From positions 103,140 to 167,139 of the forward strand of contig NZ_JAEUAN010000015.1 in the NCBI RefSeq assembly GCF_019511445.1: a DNA stretch of 64,000 bases, in the 5' to 3' direction. Below are positions 44,148 to 54,800 of the stretch, piece after piece. Position 1 is the stretch's first letter. Each line of letters begins with the position of its first letter. The position numbers and the translations under genes are program-made. Under the pieces are notes generated by a model that was not told the DNA's origin, made no database searches, and worked only from the letters and a program-made list of their open reading frames with translations. This stretch comes from Aliirhizobium wenxiniae (lineage in GTDB: Bacteria > Pseudomonadota > Alphaproteobacteria > Rhizobiales > Rhizobiaceae).

Positions 44148-47100
44148 GATATGCTGAACTTCAGGTCACCACGCATTTCTCGTTCCTGCGAGGGGCAAGT
44201 TCCGCTGAGGAGCTGTTTGCCGCCGCGGCAGCGCTTGGCATCGACGCTCTTGGCGTCGTTGATCGCAATTCGCTTGCCGGAATCGTGCGGGCATGGGAGG
44301 CGGCGAAGACCACTGGCATCCGACTGGTCGTCGGCTGTCGGCTCGACCTTTCCGACGGCATGTCTATCCTGGTCTATCCGACCGACCGGCCAGCCTATTC
44401 GAGACTGACACGCCTGCTGTCGCTCGGAAAAAGCCGGGGAGGTAAAGGCAAGTGCATCCTCGATCTGTCTGATGTCGAAGCCTATAGCGCTGGCCTGATT
44501 GCCGTCCTTGTCCCGGATGAGGCCGATGAGACCACCGCGGGCCAGCTCAGGAAGATCGCCGCGATGTTCGGCGACAGGGCCTACGTTTCGCTATGCCTGC
44601 GCCGTCGTCCGAACGATCGACTGCGGCTTCACAATCTTTCCAACATGGCGGTGAGACACAAGGTCAAAACGGTCGTCACCAATGATGTGCTGTTTCATGA
44701 TCCCAGCCGCCGGCAGCTGCAGGACATCGTCACCTGCATTCGCAACCGCACCACCATAGACAGCGTCGGCTTCGATCGCGAGCGGCATGCCGATCGGTTC
44801 CTGAAAGCAACGGAAGAAATGCACCGGCTTTTTTCGGAATATCCGGAGGCGCTGGCTCGAACGCGCGAAATCGTCGAGCGCTGTCGTTTCGACATGAGTG
44901 AGCTGCAATACCAGTACCCGGAAGAGGCGCTTGTGCCGGGCCTCGATGCCCAGCAGTCGCTAACTAAATTTGCCTGGGAGGGCGCAGCAAGCCGGTACCC
45001 TGAGGGGATCCCCGACAAAGTCCGCAAGGCGATCCTTCACGAGCTCGAACTGATCAGGGTGATGAAATACGCCCCGTACTTCCTCACAGTCTACAGCATC
45101 GTCCGGTTTGCTCGATCGAAAGGTATCCTCTGTCAGGGTCGGGGCTCGGCGGCGAACTCGGCCGTCTGCTACTGCCTCGGTATCACCAGCATCAACCCGG
45201 AAACGGGTGACCTGCTGTTCGAGCGATTCGTCTCGATGGAACGCGACGAGCCTCCGGACATCGACGTCGATTTCGAACACGCCCGCCGCGAGGAAGTCAT
45301 CCAGTGGATATACGAGACCTACGGACGGTCACGCTCGGCGCTCTGTTCCACCGTCACCCGCTACCGGGCCAAGGGTGCGCTGCGTGATGTCGGTAAAGCC
45401 CTAGGGTTGCCGGAAGACCTGATTACCCAACTTTCCTCCGGCGTCTGGGGCTGGTCTGAAGGTGTCGGCGAGAAGCAGCTCGTAGACAACAACATGAACA
45501 CCGCCGACTACCGCCTGAAGCTGGCATTGGATCTTAGCGCCCAACTCATGGGAGCGCCCCGCCATCTCGGCCAGCATCCGGGCGGCTTCGTTCTGACACA
45601 GGACAGGTTGGACGATCTGGTGCCGATCGAACCGGCGACCATGAAGGACCGCCAGGTGGTGGAATGGGACAAGGACGACATCGAGGCGCTGAAATTCATG
45701 AAGGTGGACGTGCTGGCACTCGGGATGCTGACCTGCATGGCGTCGTCGTTCGAGCTGCTGAAGGAATACAAGAACATCTCAATGGGCCTTGCCGATGTCG
45801 AGCAGGAGGACCCGGCCACCTACGCGATGATCCGCAAGGCCGATACGCTCGGTACGTTCCAGATCGAAAGCCGCGCGCAGATGGCGATGCTGCCGCGACT
45901 GAAACCTCGGACATTTTACGATCTCGTCGTGCAGGTGGCCATTGTCCGGCCGGGACCCATCCAGGGCGACATGGTGCACCCGTATCTGAGGCGGCGTGAA
46001 GGCAAGGAGAAGGTCGAGTACCCGACCCCCGAACTCGAAGCGGTCCTGGGTAAGACGCTCGGTGTCCCATTGTTTCAAGAAAGTGCGATGAAGGTTGCGA
46101 TGACCTGCGCGGGTTTTACCGCCGGCGAGGCGGACCAACTCAGGCGCGCCATGGCAACGTTTAAGTTCACCGGCGGAGTCAGCAAGTTCAAGGACAAGCT
46201 CGTCGAGGGCATGGTCAAGAACGGCTACAGCCGGGAGTTTGCGGAAAAAACCTTCACCCAACTCGAAGGCTTCGGCTCCTATGGCTTTCCCGAAAGTCAT
46301 GCCGCCAGCTTCGCGTTGATCGCCTATGCGAGTTCGTGGGTGAAATGCCACCACCCAGACGTTTTTTGTGCGGCCCTGCTCAACAGTCAGCCCATGGGCT
46401 TCTACAGTGTTGCCCAGATTGTCCAGGACGCTCGAAACCACGGTGTCGAAGTTCGACCTGTCTGTGTAAACCACTCCCGCTGGGACTGCACGATGGAGCG
46501 GATCGGCAATTCCGACCGGTTCGCCGTTCGTCTCGGAATGCGTGTCGTGAAGGGATTGTCCACCAACGACGCCGCACGAATTATCCTGGCGCGCGCCGAG
46601 CATCCATTTGTCTCGGCCGACGACATGTGGCGACGCTCCGGTGTTTCACCGTCCTCGCTGGTCAAGCTTGCCGAAGCGGATGCTTTCCTGCCATCGCTGC
46701 AACTGGAACGACGTCAGGCACTCTGGGATATCAAGGCGCTCCGTAATGAACCCTTGGAGCTTTGGGCGGCGGCCGCTGAGCGCGAAGCCAAGGTGATCGC
46801 CGAGATGCAGGAGCCCGGAGTCGCGTTGAAATCCATGACCGAGGGCAGGGAGGTCGTCGAGGACTACTCACACACCGGTCTTACGCTGCGAGCCCATCCG
46901 GTTTCGTTTCTCCGAAAAGACCTCGACCGCAAAGGCATCGTCACCTGCGCCGAGGCGATGGGACAGCGCGACGGAAAATGGCTTTGGACGGCCGGCCTGG
47001 TTCTCGTGCGACAGCGGCCGGGATCGGCGAAGGGCGTGATGTTTCTCACGCTGGAAGACGAGACGGGTATCGTCAATGCGGTGGTCTGGCCATCGCTGTT

Positions 47101-47410
47101 CGAGCGCCAGCGGCGGGTCCTTATGACGGCGAGCATGATGGCGATCAACGGCCGCATCCAGCGGGAAGGTGAGGTCGTTCACCTCGTTGCCCAGCGCCTG
47201 TTCGATTTCTCGACTGACCTGGCAAGCGTTGGGAACCGTGACGGCGGACTCGGTGACTTCCCCCTGCCCCATGGTCGCGGCGACCAGGTCAAGCACGGAG
47301 GAGGGCCGGATCCGCGTGATAATCCGAAGCCCGCTACGCAAGTCAGGGATATCTATATTCCAGACCTGCACATCGATAATCTGACGATCAAATCCAGAAA
47401 CTTCCACTGA
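44144..47410 (+). CDS. dnaE2: Error-prone DNA polymerase III alpha subunit DnaE2
   Basis: 1,088 aa, normal for DnaE2. The N-terminal PHP domain starts HFSFLRGASSAEELFAAAAA and has GVVDRNSLAGIVRAWEAAK. The palm shows ILCQGRGSAANSAVCYCLG and PDIDVDFEHARREEVIQWIY with the metal-binding Asp residues. Fingers: QHPGGFVLTQDRLDDLVPIE. The C-terminal OB fold has VNAVVWPSLFERQRRVLM. It performs mutagenic translesion synthesis with ImuA/B. Start overlaps the imuB stop (ATGA). Confidence 0.95.
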   Translation: MRYAELQVTTHFSFLRGASSAEELFAAAAALGIDALGVVDRNSLAGIVRAWEAAKTTGIRLVVGCRLDLSDGMSILVYPTDRPAYSRLTRLLSLGKSRGGKGKCILDLSDVEAYSAGLIAVLVPDEADETTAGQLRKIAAMFGDRAYVSLCLRRRPNDRLRLHNLSNMAVRHKVKTVVTNDVLFHDPSRRQLQDIVTCIRNRTTIDSVGFDRERHADRFLKATEEMHRLFSEYPEALARTREIVERCRFDMSELQYQYPEEALVPGLDAQQSLTKFAWEGAASRYPEGIPDKVRKAILHELELIRVMKYAPYFLTVYSIVRFARSKGILCQGRGSAANSAVCYCLGITSINPETGDLLFERFVSMERDEPPDIDVDFEHARREEVIQWIYETYGRSRSALCSTVTRYRAKGALRDVGKALGLPEDLITQLSSGVWGWSEGVGEKQLVDNNMNTADYRLKLALDLSAQLMGAPRHLGQHPGGFVLTQDRLDDLVPIEPATMKDRQVVEWDKDDIEALKFMKVDVLALGMLTCMASSFELLKEYKNISMGLADVEQEDPATYAMIRKADTLGTFQIESRAQMAMLPRLKPRTFYDLVVQVAIVRPGPIQGDMVHPYLRRREGKEKVEYPTPELEAVLGKTLGVPLFQESAMKVAMTCAGFTAGEADQLRRAMATFKFTGGVSKFKDKLVEGMVKNGYSREFAEKTFTQLEGFGSYGFPESHAASFALIAYASSWVKCHHPDVFCAALLNSQPMGFYSVAQIVQDARNHGVEVRPVCVNHSRWDCTMERIGNSDRFAVRLGMRVVKGLSTNDAARIILARAEHPFVSADDMWRRSGVSPSSLVKLAEADAFLPSLQLERRQALWDIKALRNEPLELWAAAAEREAKVIAEMQEPGVALKSMTEGREVVEDYSHTGLTLRAHPVSFLRKDLDRKGIVTCAEAMGQRDGKWLWTAGLVLVRQRPGSAKGVMFLTLEDETGIVNAVVWPSLFERQRRVLMTASMMAINGRIQREGEVVHLVAQRLFDFSTDLASVGNRDGGLGDFPLPHGRGDQVKHGGGPDPRDNPKPATQVRDIYIPDLHIDNLTIKSRNFH

Positions 47411-47420
47411 GGAGACCGGT

Positions 47421-48086
47421 GTGTCACGCCTGTTTGCAGTCACCAAAAGCCTGGACGAGATTGTCGCGCAATTCGCGGTCGACATGGCGCCGGCGATCGA
47501 GGTGCCGAGCGAAACTATCGAAGGCACCCCCGGACTGATCGTTCTTGAGAAAGATGGGTTGAGGCTGTTGAAGTCAATCCCGTGGGGCTTTCCGCGGCAG
47601 ACCCGGGACATGCGACGTGAGGGCGAGCCCCCGAGCAGAATAGGTCTGGTCGCCGATCTCATCAACCCGCTCTGGGACCGCATCGTCGTGCATCCCAGAT
47701 ATCGTTGCCTGATCCCTCTGACGCACTTCGCAAATCCCGACGGTGTCAAAGGGGCAAAAACCCGATCGTGGTTTTCGAAAAACCGCCAACCATTGATGGC
47801 GTGGGCGGGGTTCTGCAAGAATACCCCGGACTTCGGCCCTGTGTTCGCAGGCATGACCATGACCGCCAATGAGAAGATCAGGCCGTTCAACGACCGCATG
47901 CCGGTTCTGCTCGAGCCAGACGAATACGATCGTTGGCTTCATGGTTCGATTGAAGACGTCATCGCCTTCCAGTTTCGTGATCCACCGTCATCCGATGACT
48001 TCGAAATCCTGCATACGCGCGATCGCTGGCAAAGCGGCGTTTCGCCCTCCAAGGCTTCACCGCGTCGGGACAACATGCTTATGTAA
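47421..48086 (+). CDS. SRAP-domain protein lacking the catalytic residues
   Basis: 221 aa, GTG start at 47421 with GAGGAG 6 bases upstream and only 10 bases after dnaE2, so it is part of that operon. It aligns along its length with the following SRAP gene (RCLIPLTHFANPDGVKG, SWFSKNRQPLMAWAGF, FNDRMPVLLEPDEYDRWL). However, the start is M-S-R-L instead of M-C-x-x, so the Cys2 that crosslinks abasic sites is absent. The Asn of the canonical set, the catalytic Glu (GF-x-E becomes HFAN) and the His before RMP (HNRMP becomes NDRMP) are also replaced. It still has the fold, so it may bind DNA or a partner without crosslinking. Confidence 0.88.
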   Translation: MSRLFAVTKSLDEIVAQFAVDMAPAIEVPSETIEGTPGLIVLEKDGLRLLKSIPWGFPRQTRDMRREGEPPSRIGLVADLINPLWDRIVVHPRYRCLIPLTHFANPDGVKGAKTRSWFSKNRQPLMAWAGFCKNTPDFGPVFAGMTMTANEKIRPFNDRMPVLLEPDEYDRWLHGSIEDVIAFQFRDPPSSDDFEILHTRDRWQSGVSPSKASPRRDNMLM

Positions 48087-48128
48087 CCTAGGTTTCGTGT
48101 TGGAGTTTCCTGTTGAAAGGCCTGTCAT

Positions 48129-48773
48129 ATGTGCAATTTGTACACCGTCCGTCTTTCCGCCGCGGAAGTGGCTGCGCATTTTCGCGTGGCGAACCCTATG
48201 CAATCGAACGCTCCCGAGGAAGTCTATCCTGGCACGCCCGGGATGGTGGTGACGGAAAATGAAGGTGTTCGCGAGCTCCGCTCGATGGTCTGGGGTTTTC
48301 CGCTACGCCTGAAAGGTATGAAACCGGAAGCGAAGCCAAAGCCTGTCAATAACATCGCGGATCTTTCGAAAGGCATGTGGATCGGCCTGGCACGTAAACC
48401 GCAATGGCGTTGTCTGATCCCCGTAACGGGTTTTGCCGAAGCTGAGGGTGAAAAGGGCAGGATGACACGCACCTGGTTTTCGCTGAAGGACCAACCGGTC
48501 TTCGCCTGGGCAGGATTATGGCGTATCAGCGACGAGTGGGGGCCGGTTTATTCCGGGGTTATGACGGACGCCAACGAGGCCATTCAGCCCGTGCACAACC
48601 GGATGCCCGTCCTGCTGCACGCCGATGAATACGAACAATGGCTCCATGGCAGCTTTGATGATGCGCTCGCATTCCAGAAGCGGACATTTCCGTCCGAGTT
48701 GGTGACGATGGAGCGGACAACGGAGCTATGGGCGAAGAAGAAGGCTGCATCCGAGGCGCGGCTGCTGCTTTAG
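48129..48773 (+). CDS. SOS-response-associated SRAP protein (YedK/HMCES-like)
   Basis: 214 aa. The MCNLYTV start gives the conserved Cys2 after Met removal. VNNIADLS (Asn), PVTGFAEAEGE (Glu) and VHNRMPVLLHADEYEQWL (His) complete the active site. SRAP proteins form a thiazolidine crosslink to abasic sites in single-stranded DNA and so shield them from nucleases and error-prone bypass. It lies 42 bases after its degenerate paralogue; AAAGG lies upstream of the ATG. Confidence 0.94.
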   Translation: MCNLYTVRLSAAEVAAHFRVANPMQSNAPEEVYPGTPGMVVTENEGVRELRSMVWGFPLRLKGMKPEAKPKPVNNIADLSKGMWIGLARKPQWRCLIPVTGFAEAEGEKGRMTRTWFSLKDQPVFAWAGLWRISDEWGPVYSGVMTDANEAIQPVHNRMPVLLHADEYEQWLHGSFDDALAFQKRTFPSELVTMERTTELWAKKKAASEARLLL

Positions 48774-49246
48774 TGGCAGCTTCTTCCTGTCGATCCTGGG
48801 ATTGTCATCATGCGATGTCGATCATCAAGGTGTGGGCGAGAACTTTCCATTGCTCGCCCGGGCATCACGATGGGTCCATGCGTTCTCGATCATGGTCACA
48901 CGAGTGGTCGAGCTGTCGTCAAGTCACGTCGGACACGGTCCCAGCAGGCGAGTGCGTCCTCGGACCTGATTGAAGGCTGAACAAACGGCCGAGGGATCGG
49001 GACGACGATAAGATCCGCATCAGAATTATCATTGTTTCTCGGAGGTGACCTAAGGAGGCTTGCCAATCCCGCTCTTGATGGATGGCTTCCTGGTCCAGCC
49101 CCGGATCTCCTTCGATCAACCCGCTGACGGGGTCCGCTAGCAAGCTGCGGCCGCTTCGGCTGCGCCTCCACGGTGATCGCGACCGGTTCCGGACACTGAC
49201 GGTTGCCATCGAGCGGGAATGGCCCGCTCCAAAGATGGAGCCTCAG
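48774..49246. other. Intergenic region, no supported gene
   Basis: About 470 bases between the mutasome block and the plasmid backbone genes. Frames are present on both strands, but their translations look random (Arg/Pro/Ser-rich). The right end contains the leader and GGAG of the next small gene. No repeats or RNA genes noticed. Confidence 0.35.
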
Positions 49247-49423
49247 ATGAACACCGATCTTTCGCTTGCGCAGAACCATGCCTTCCAGCTTTCCCGCACC
49301 CTGATGGTTCCGGTCACGCTGTTCAGGTCCGGCGACGAGTTCGGCGTTCTGCCGAGCGACGAACTCGATGACGAAGACGATCTGGAGATCGTGCATGAAT
49401 ATGTTCCGGGCGGGTCTCATTGA
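49247..49423 (+). CDS. Small acidic plasmid protein (58 aa)
   Basis: The ATG at 49247 has GGAG 6 bases upstream. The sequence MNTDLSLAQNHAFQLSRTL, VPVTLFRSGDEFGVLPSDEL and an acidic tail (DDEDDLEIVHEYVPGG) look like a genuine small soluble protein. Similar short acidic proteins precede the Toprim gene on rhizobial plasmids, in my recollection. Function unknown; phage-style anti-restriction DNA mimicry is conceivable given the acidity but not supported by a motif. Confidence 0.6.
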   Translation: MNTDLSLAQNHAFQLSRTLMVPVTLFRSGDEFGVLPSDELDDEDDLEIVHEYVPGGSH

Positions 49424-49633
49424 GACCCTTCATCTCCTGGGTGCCGCTTGCGAGCGGCAGGCGGCAAGGGAAGCTGTGCCGCTGCTAGCATGTCATCTGG
49501 AGCGGGTGCAAATCTGCAGATTGCCAGCCGCGCCCTTGCCCCCTTTGCTCTTCGCGGTCGCCAGAAACGGTCCCGCAAATTGCGGGAGACATGAATCTGG
49601 AGAGAAGGGCGGCGCCAAGCGCCGAGAAAAATA

Positions 49634-50599
49634 ATGGAAAAACAGAAACTTGAGGAACTTCGGGACCGCGTCCTGTGCGCAGCAGTGCTGGAACAGGCCG
49701 GTTTTGCCATCGACGTCAAGGAAAGCACCCGCAAGGCGGTGAAATACAGGCGCGGTGCGGAAATCGTCATCGTAATCCATGGGGGGCGGGGATGGTTCGA
49801 TCCACTGTCGGATGCGAAAGGCGACGTCTTCGGTCTCGCGGAGCATCTGGACGGCGTGAGCTTCGTCGAGGCACTCGACCGGGTGGCCGCTCTTGTCGGC
49901 ATCGTCGCCAGGGATCCTGCCTGGTCTCGACCGGCCGGAAAGACCGCTCACAGCAGTTCCATCTCAGAACGCTGGGCAACACGACGTAGGGCGTGGCAGG
50001 GGTCAATGACCTGGCGCTATCTGCGCAGCGAGCGCTGCCTACCGGCAACGATCATCCGGGAGGCCATCCAAAGTGATGTCGTTCGGGAAGGCCCTTATGG
50101 CAGCATGTGGGCCGCGCATGTCAATGACGATGGTGTTGTTACTGGCTGGGAGGAGCGCGGTCCCGATTGGCGCGGCTTTTCGGCAGGCGGTTCTAAAATT
50201 CTCTTTCGCTTTGGCTCTTCCGACGCCAAGCGTGTTTGCGTCACTGAAGCGGCGATCGACGCCATGAGCCTTGCGGCATTCGAGGGGCTTCGCGAGGGCA
50301 GCCTCTATCTCAGCACCGGCGGTGGGTGGTCGCCAACCACGGACGCCGCGGTCCGCACACTGGCCGCGCGTCCCGGTACTGTTCTGGTTGCGGCCACCGA
50401 CGCCAATAGCCAGGGCGAGACCTTTGCCGGCCGCCTCCGTGCCATTGCCGATGAGGTCGGCTGCGACTGGCTCCGCCTGAAGCCGCCGACCGAGGACTGG
50501 AATGAAGCGCTGAAAGCGCGGAAAGAAGAAAAGCAGGAAAGCAGGATGAGGACAGAAAGAGGAGGTCTGCCGCATGCCCGCCGACCGCGTCAAGGGTGA
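49634..50599 (+). CDS. DUF3991 / Toprim domain protein (plasmid primase-like)
   Basis: 321 aa. The N-terminal part ELRDRVLCAAVLEQAGFAID with GGRGWFDPLSDAKGDVFGLA is DUF3991-like (DNA-primase zinc-finger-like remnant). The C-terminal half is a Toprim domain: KRVCVTEAAIDAMSLAAFEG (Glu) and GTVLVAATDANSQGETFAGR (Asp). This family is common on alphaproteobacterial plasmids, near conjugation or replication genes. A role in plasmid DNA priming after transfer is plausible. Weak ribosome binding site. Confidence 0.82.
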   Translation: MEKQKLEELRDRVLCAAVLEQAGFAIDVKESTRKAVKYRRGAEIVIVIHGGRGWFDPLSDAKGDVFGLAEHLDGVSFVEALDRVAALVGIVARDPAWSRPAGKTAHSSSISERWATRRRAWQGSMTWRYLRSERCLPATIIREAIQSDVVREGPYGSMWAAHVNDDGVVTGWEERGPDWRGFSAGGSKILFRFGSSDAKRVCVTEAAIDAMSLAAFEGLREGSLYLSTGGGWSPTTDAAVRTLAARPGTVLVAATDANSQGETFAGRLRAIADEVGCDWLRLKPPTEDWNEALKARKEEKQESRMRTERGGLPHARRPRQG

Positions 50600-50740
50600 A
50601 GCTTCGCCCGCTCAAGAGCGGCCCTTGACCCGCCCGGACGGAGAGGCGGCGTGAGGGGAGGGGTCATGAAGGATTGAAGAGGATGGTGAGCCAGCAGGCA
50701 CCACCGCGCTTCGGTTCGGACAGGGCCAAAGGAGCCGTCA

Positions 50741-51349
50741 ATGAGCACCCCTTCCGCAATCCGTAAAGTCTACCAGGGCATCTCTGAGCGCCATCAGATG
50801 TTCCGGCTGTTCGATCGGCATGCACAGCGTCCTCACCGTTTCGACGGTGACGCGAGCGCGCTTTATGCCGGCGAATGGTTCGAAATCACCGAGCGTGAGC
50901 ATGATTACATGTTCGAGATCCTGCCGCCATTGTGGATCCGGGGCTCGATGTTTGCAATGCGCGAATTTCTGACGCAATCCGTCACATCGGTTTTCTTCGC
51001 GCTGCGGATCGACGGAATCATCCGCCACTTCCATGGATATTGTGATCTCTCCGACGGGCGGTCGGTGGAAGACATGCGGCTGGCGATCATCGAGCGGGAA
51101 ACGCGGCCGGTGCGAGCGATGACGCGGGATGAACGTCTTGAGCACATCTGGAGTGCCACGGCGGACGCCTATCGGGGCTACTCGGATGAAACCGCGCCGC
51201 AATTTCTGCCGGGCCAGCGCGTCATCGCTCTCTACACCGGGGCTGGATCGGCCAGGTTGAAGCTGCTCGACGACCTGACCGACGACGAGATCGCCATCAA
51301 GTTGCCCGTCCAACTGCGCCATCTCCCTGATACTGCAGTCGCAGCGTGA
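50741..51349 (+). CDS. DUF1419 domain protein
   Basis: 202 aa; AAAGGAG lies 7 bases before the ATG. The first 110 residues, with HQMFRLFDRHAQRPHRFDGD, EWFEITEREHDYMFEILPP and RGSMFAMREFLTQSVTSVFF, are the DUF1419 signature known from rhizobial plasmids. A second part, ERLEHIWSATADAYRGYSD, has no known counterpart to me. Function unknown. It starts a run of closely spaced plus-strand genes through the helicase. Confidence 0.85.
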   Translation: MSTPSAIRKVYQGISERHQMFRLFDRHAQRPHRFDGDASALYAGEWFEITEREHDYMFEILPPLWIRGSMFAMREFLTQSVTSVFFALRIDGIIRHFHGYCDLSDGRSVEDMRLAIIERETRPVRAMTRDERLEHIWSATADAYRGYSDETAPQFLPGQRVIALYTGAGSARLKLLDDLTDDEIAIKLPVQLRHLPDTAVAA

Positions 51350-51362
51350 GGAGGCAATTTCC

Positions 51363-51764
51363 ATGCTTTCCTTTCCGATTGAATCCGTGCGGGCGGTGAT
51401 CGCCCGCGGCCGCGCCGACGCCGAAGCGAACGGCGGCTACCGCAATCCCCATTACGGCCTCCACCCCGGTCGCGACGAGCTGCCGGGTGTATGGCTCGTG
51501 GGCGATCACGGTGTCTACCTTTGCTCGAACGGCAATTTGCCGGATGGAGAAAAGCCGTTCGTTGCTTATGCACTCGAATGCGATCCCCGCACCAACGACG
51601 ACTGGTTCGAGGTGAAGCGGAAGACCTTTGGCGGAGATGACGGTGTCGAGTTCATCGACGCCGTGCAGCTGGAAGCAATGATCGCCGCCGCCCCCAATGC
51701 CAGGCATCTCGGTATCACCTTTGACGAAGACTCGATGGAACTCTTCGTCATCGAGTGGTCGTAA
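51363..51764 (+). CDS. DUF3085 domain protein
   Basis: 133 aa, 13 bases after the DUF1419 gene with GAGGAGG upstream of the ATG. The sequence ARGRADAEANGGYRNPHYGL, then PGVWLVGDHGVYLCSNGNL, follows the DUF3085 pattern found on alphaproteobacterial plasmids. No catalytic motif. It is probably co-transcribed with DUF1419 and the methyltransferase-helicase gene 100 bases downstream. Confidence 0.82.
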   Translation: MLSFPIESVRAVIARGRADAEANGGYRNPHYGLHPGRDELPGVWLVGDHGVYLCSNGNLPDGEKPFVAYALECDPRTNDDWFEVKRKTFGGDDGVEFIDAVQLEAMIAAAPNARHLGITFDEDSMELFVIEWS

Positions 51765-51865
51765 CGCTCCCGCCTCAGCGGGATTCCCAACCTCAACCAG
51801 TGTCCCTTCGCCGCCAATCGTCATGGCGGAACGATGACGCGCGCTTCCAAAAGGAGATTTTTATC

Positions 51866-54800
51866 ATGAGCAACGATCCCTTCACGCTCGACATGTTCGG
51901 CAATACCGCACTCTCGTCCGGCTTTGGCCTGGGCGTCACGTCCTTTGGGAGCTTCGCGCCCGAGGCAGTCATTGAACCTGCCAATGACGACGATCCGGAT
52001 CCCACGCCGCCCGCGCCAACGCCGGCAACCGTACTTCCGAAGGCGGCCGCACCCTCCCGAGCCAAGAGGCTTCGGGGAAACTTCTATCTCGAGGGTGACC
52101 GCGGCTTACCTTCCTCCTGGAAGGATCGTGCCCGCGCCAACGTTGCGGCGATCCTCGTTGCCAATGATATCTCCAGGCAGGACCGGCCGGCGACGCCAAA
52201 GGAGCAGGCGGAGCTGATCCGTTTCACCGGCTTCGGCGCCGGCGAGCTGGCCAACGGCGTATTCCGACGGCCGGGTGAAAACGATTTCCGGCAGGGCTGG
52301 GATGAGATCGGCTCCTCGCTCGAGACCGCCGTCTCCGAGGCCGATTATGCGTCGCTTGCCCGCTGCACCCAATATGCCCACTTCACCCCGGAATTCATCA
52401 TCCGGGCGATCTGGTCGGGTATCGAGAGGCTTGGCTGGCGCGGCGGCCGGGTGCTGGAGCCAGGCATCGGTACAGGCCTCTTCCCCGCGCTGATGCCGGA
52501 GACATATCGCGACACCGCTTGTGTGACCGGGATCGAGCTCGATCCGGTCACCGCGCGGATTGTCAAGCTGCTGCAGCCGAAAGCCCGGATCATCGAGCGC
52601 GACTTTTCCCGTACCGACCTTTCACCGGTCTACGATCTCGCCATCGGCAATCCGCCCTTCTCCGATCGTACGGTCCGCTCAGACCGAAATTATCGGTCAC
52701 TCGGCCTGCGATTGCACGACTACTTCATCGCCCGTTCCATCGATCTGCTGAAGCCCGGCGCGCTCGCTGCCTTCGTCACCTCGCATGGCACAATGGACAA
52801 GGCCGATACGACGGCGCGGGAGCATATCGCCAAGTCGGCTGACCTGATCGCCGCCATCCGTCTGCCCGAAGGCAGCTTCCGCCGGGACGCCGGCACGGAT
52901 GTCGTCGTCGACATCCTGTTCCTCCGCAAGCGCAAGCCCGGTGAACCGGAAGGCGAACAGCTATGGCTCGATGTCGATGAGGTCATACCGGCGACGGATG
53001 ACGAAGGTCCGATCCGCGTCAACAGCTGGTTTGCCCGGCACCCCGATTTCGTTCTCGGCACCCATGCGACGACCTCTGGACCGTTCGGCGAGACCCATAC
53101 ATGCCGGCCCCGCGCCGGAGACGATCTCGACGCGGCCCTCACCTCAGCAATCAATCTCCTGCCGACTGACCTCTATGACGGCGAGCCGATGCCCGTCGAT
53201 GTCGATCTGGAGGACGAGCTCTGCGAGATCGTTGATCTGCAGCCGAGGGACAGTGCTATCCGCGAGGGTAGCTTTTCCCTCGACCGGTCGAAAGGGCTGA
53301 TGCAGATGCTCGACGGTTCGGCCGTGCCGGTGACGGTCCGGAAGGGCCGTACACGCGACGGGATCTCTGAGAAACATGTTCGGATCATTTCGAAGCTGAT
53401 CCCGATCCGAGACGCCGTGCGCGAGGTCTTGAAGGCACAGGAGGTCGACCGGCCTTGGCGAGACCTCCAGGTCCGCCTGCGGATTGCCTGGTCGAGTTTC
53501 GTGCGGGACTTCGGGCCGATCAATCATACTACCGTGTCTATCCAGGAGGATGCCGAGACCGGCGAGGTCAGGGAAACCCATCGCCAACCGAACCTCGCGC
53601 CCTTCCGCGACGACCTCGATTGCTGGCTGGTTGCCTCAATCGAGGACTACGATCTCGAGACCGATACGGCAAAGCCGGGTCCGATCTTTTCCGAACGCGT
53701 GATTGCCCCGCCAGCTACGCCGAACATCACATCTTCTTCAGATGCGCTCGCCGTCGTGCTGAATGAACGTGGTCACGTCGATATCGACCATGTCGCGGAG
53801 CTTCTCCACAGCGATCCCGCGACTGTGCGCAACGAACTTGGCAACGAGGTTTTTCGCGACCCGATCGACGGATCCTGGCAGACAGCCGATGCCTATCTTT
53901 CAGGGGCTGTCCGCACCAAGCTCGCCGCCGCGCAGGCCGCAGCCGAACTCGATCCAGCCTATGAGGGAAACGTGCGGGCGCTCCAGGATGTGCAGCCGGC
54001 CGATCTTCGACCCTCCGATATAACCGCCCGCCTCGGCGCACCGTGGATCCCGGCCGCCGATGTTGTCGCTTTTGTGAAAGAGAGGATGGAGGCTGACATC
54101 CGCATCCACCATATGCCGGAACTCGGCTCCTGGACGGTGGAAGCGCGGCAACTCGGCTATTCCGCAGCCGGCACCTCAGAATGGGGCACCAGCCGCCGCC
54201 ATGCCGGCGAGCTGCTTGCTGACGCGCTCAACAGCCGAGTCCCGCAAATCTTCGACGTGTTTAAGGATGTCGACGGCGAGCGGCGTGTGCTGAACGTCGT
54301 CGATACCGAGGCGGCGCGCGACAAGCTGCAGCGGATCAAACAAGCATTCCAGGATTGGGTTTGGACCGATCCGGATCGCACCGACCGCCTTGCGCGGGAT
54401 TACAATGACCGCTTCAACAACATCGCGCCGCGCAAATTCGACGGCTCCCATCTCAAACTTCCCGGCGCCTCAGGCGCCTTTGTTCTTTATGGGCATCAGA
54501 AACGTGGCATCTGGCGGATCATCGCGGATGGCTCGACCTATCTGGCGCACGCCGTTGGCGCCGGCAAGACGATGACCATGGCAGCGGCCATCATGGAGCA
54601 GCGCAGGCTCGGCCTGATCGCCAAAGCGATGCTCGTCGTGCCCGGCCATTGCCTCGCCCAAGCCGCCCGCGAATTCCTGGCGCTTTACCCGAACGCGAAG
54701 ATCCTCGTCGCCGACGAAACCAACTTCACCAAGGACAAGCGGGCTCGCTTCCTGTCGCGCGCTGCCACCGCGACTTGGGATGCGATCATCATCACGCATT

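Noticed and set aside
48896..49420. Minus-strand 174-aa frame
   Set aside because: Covers the small acidic gene on the other strand, which has a good ribosome binding site; the translation resembles no protein.
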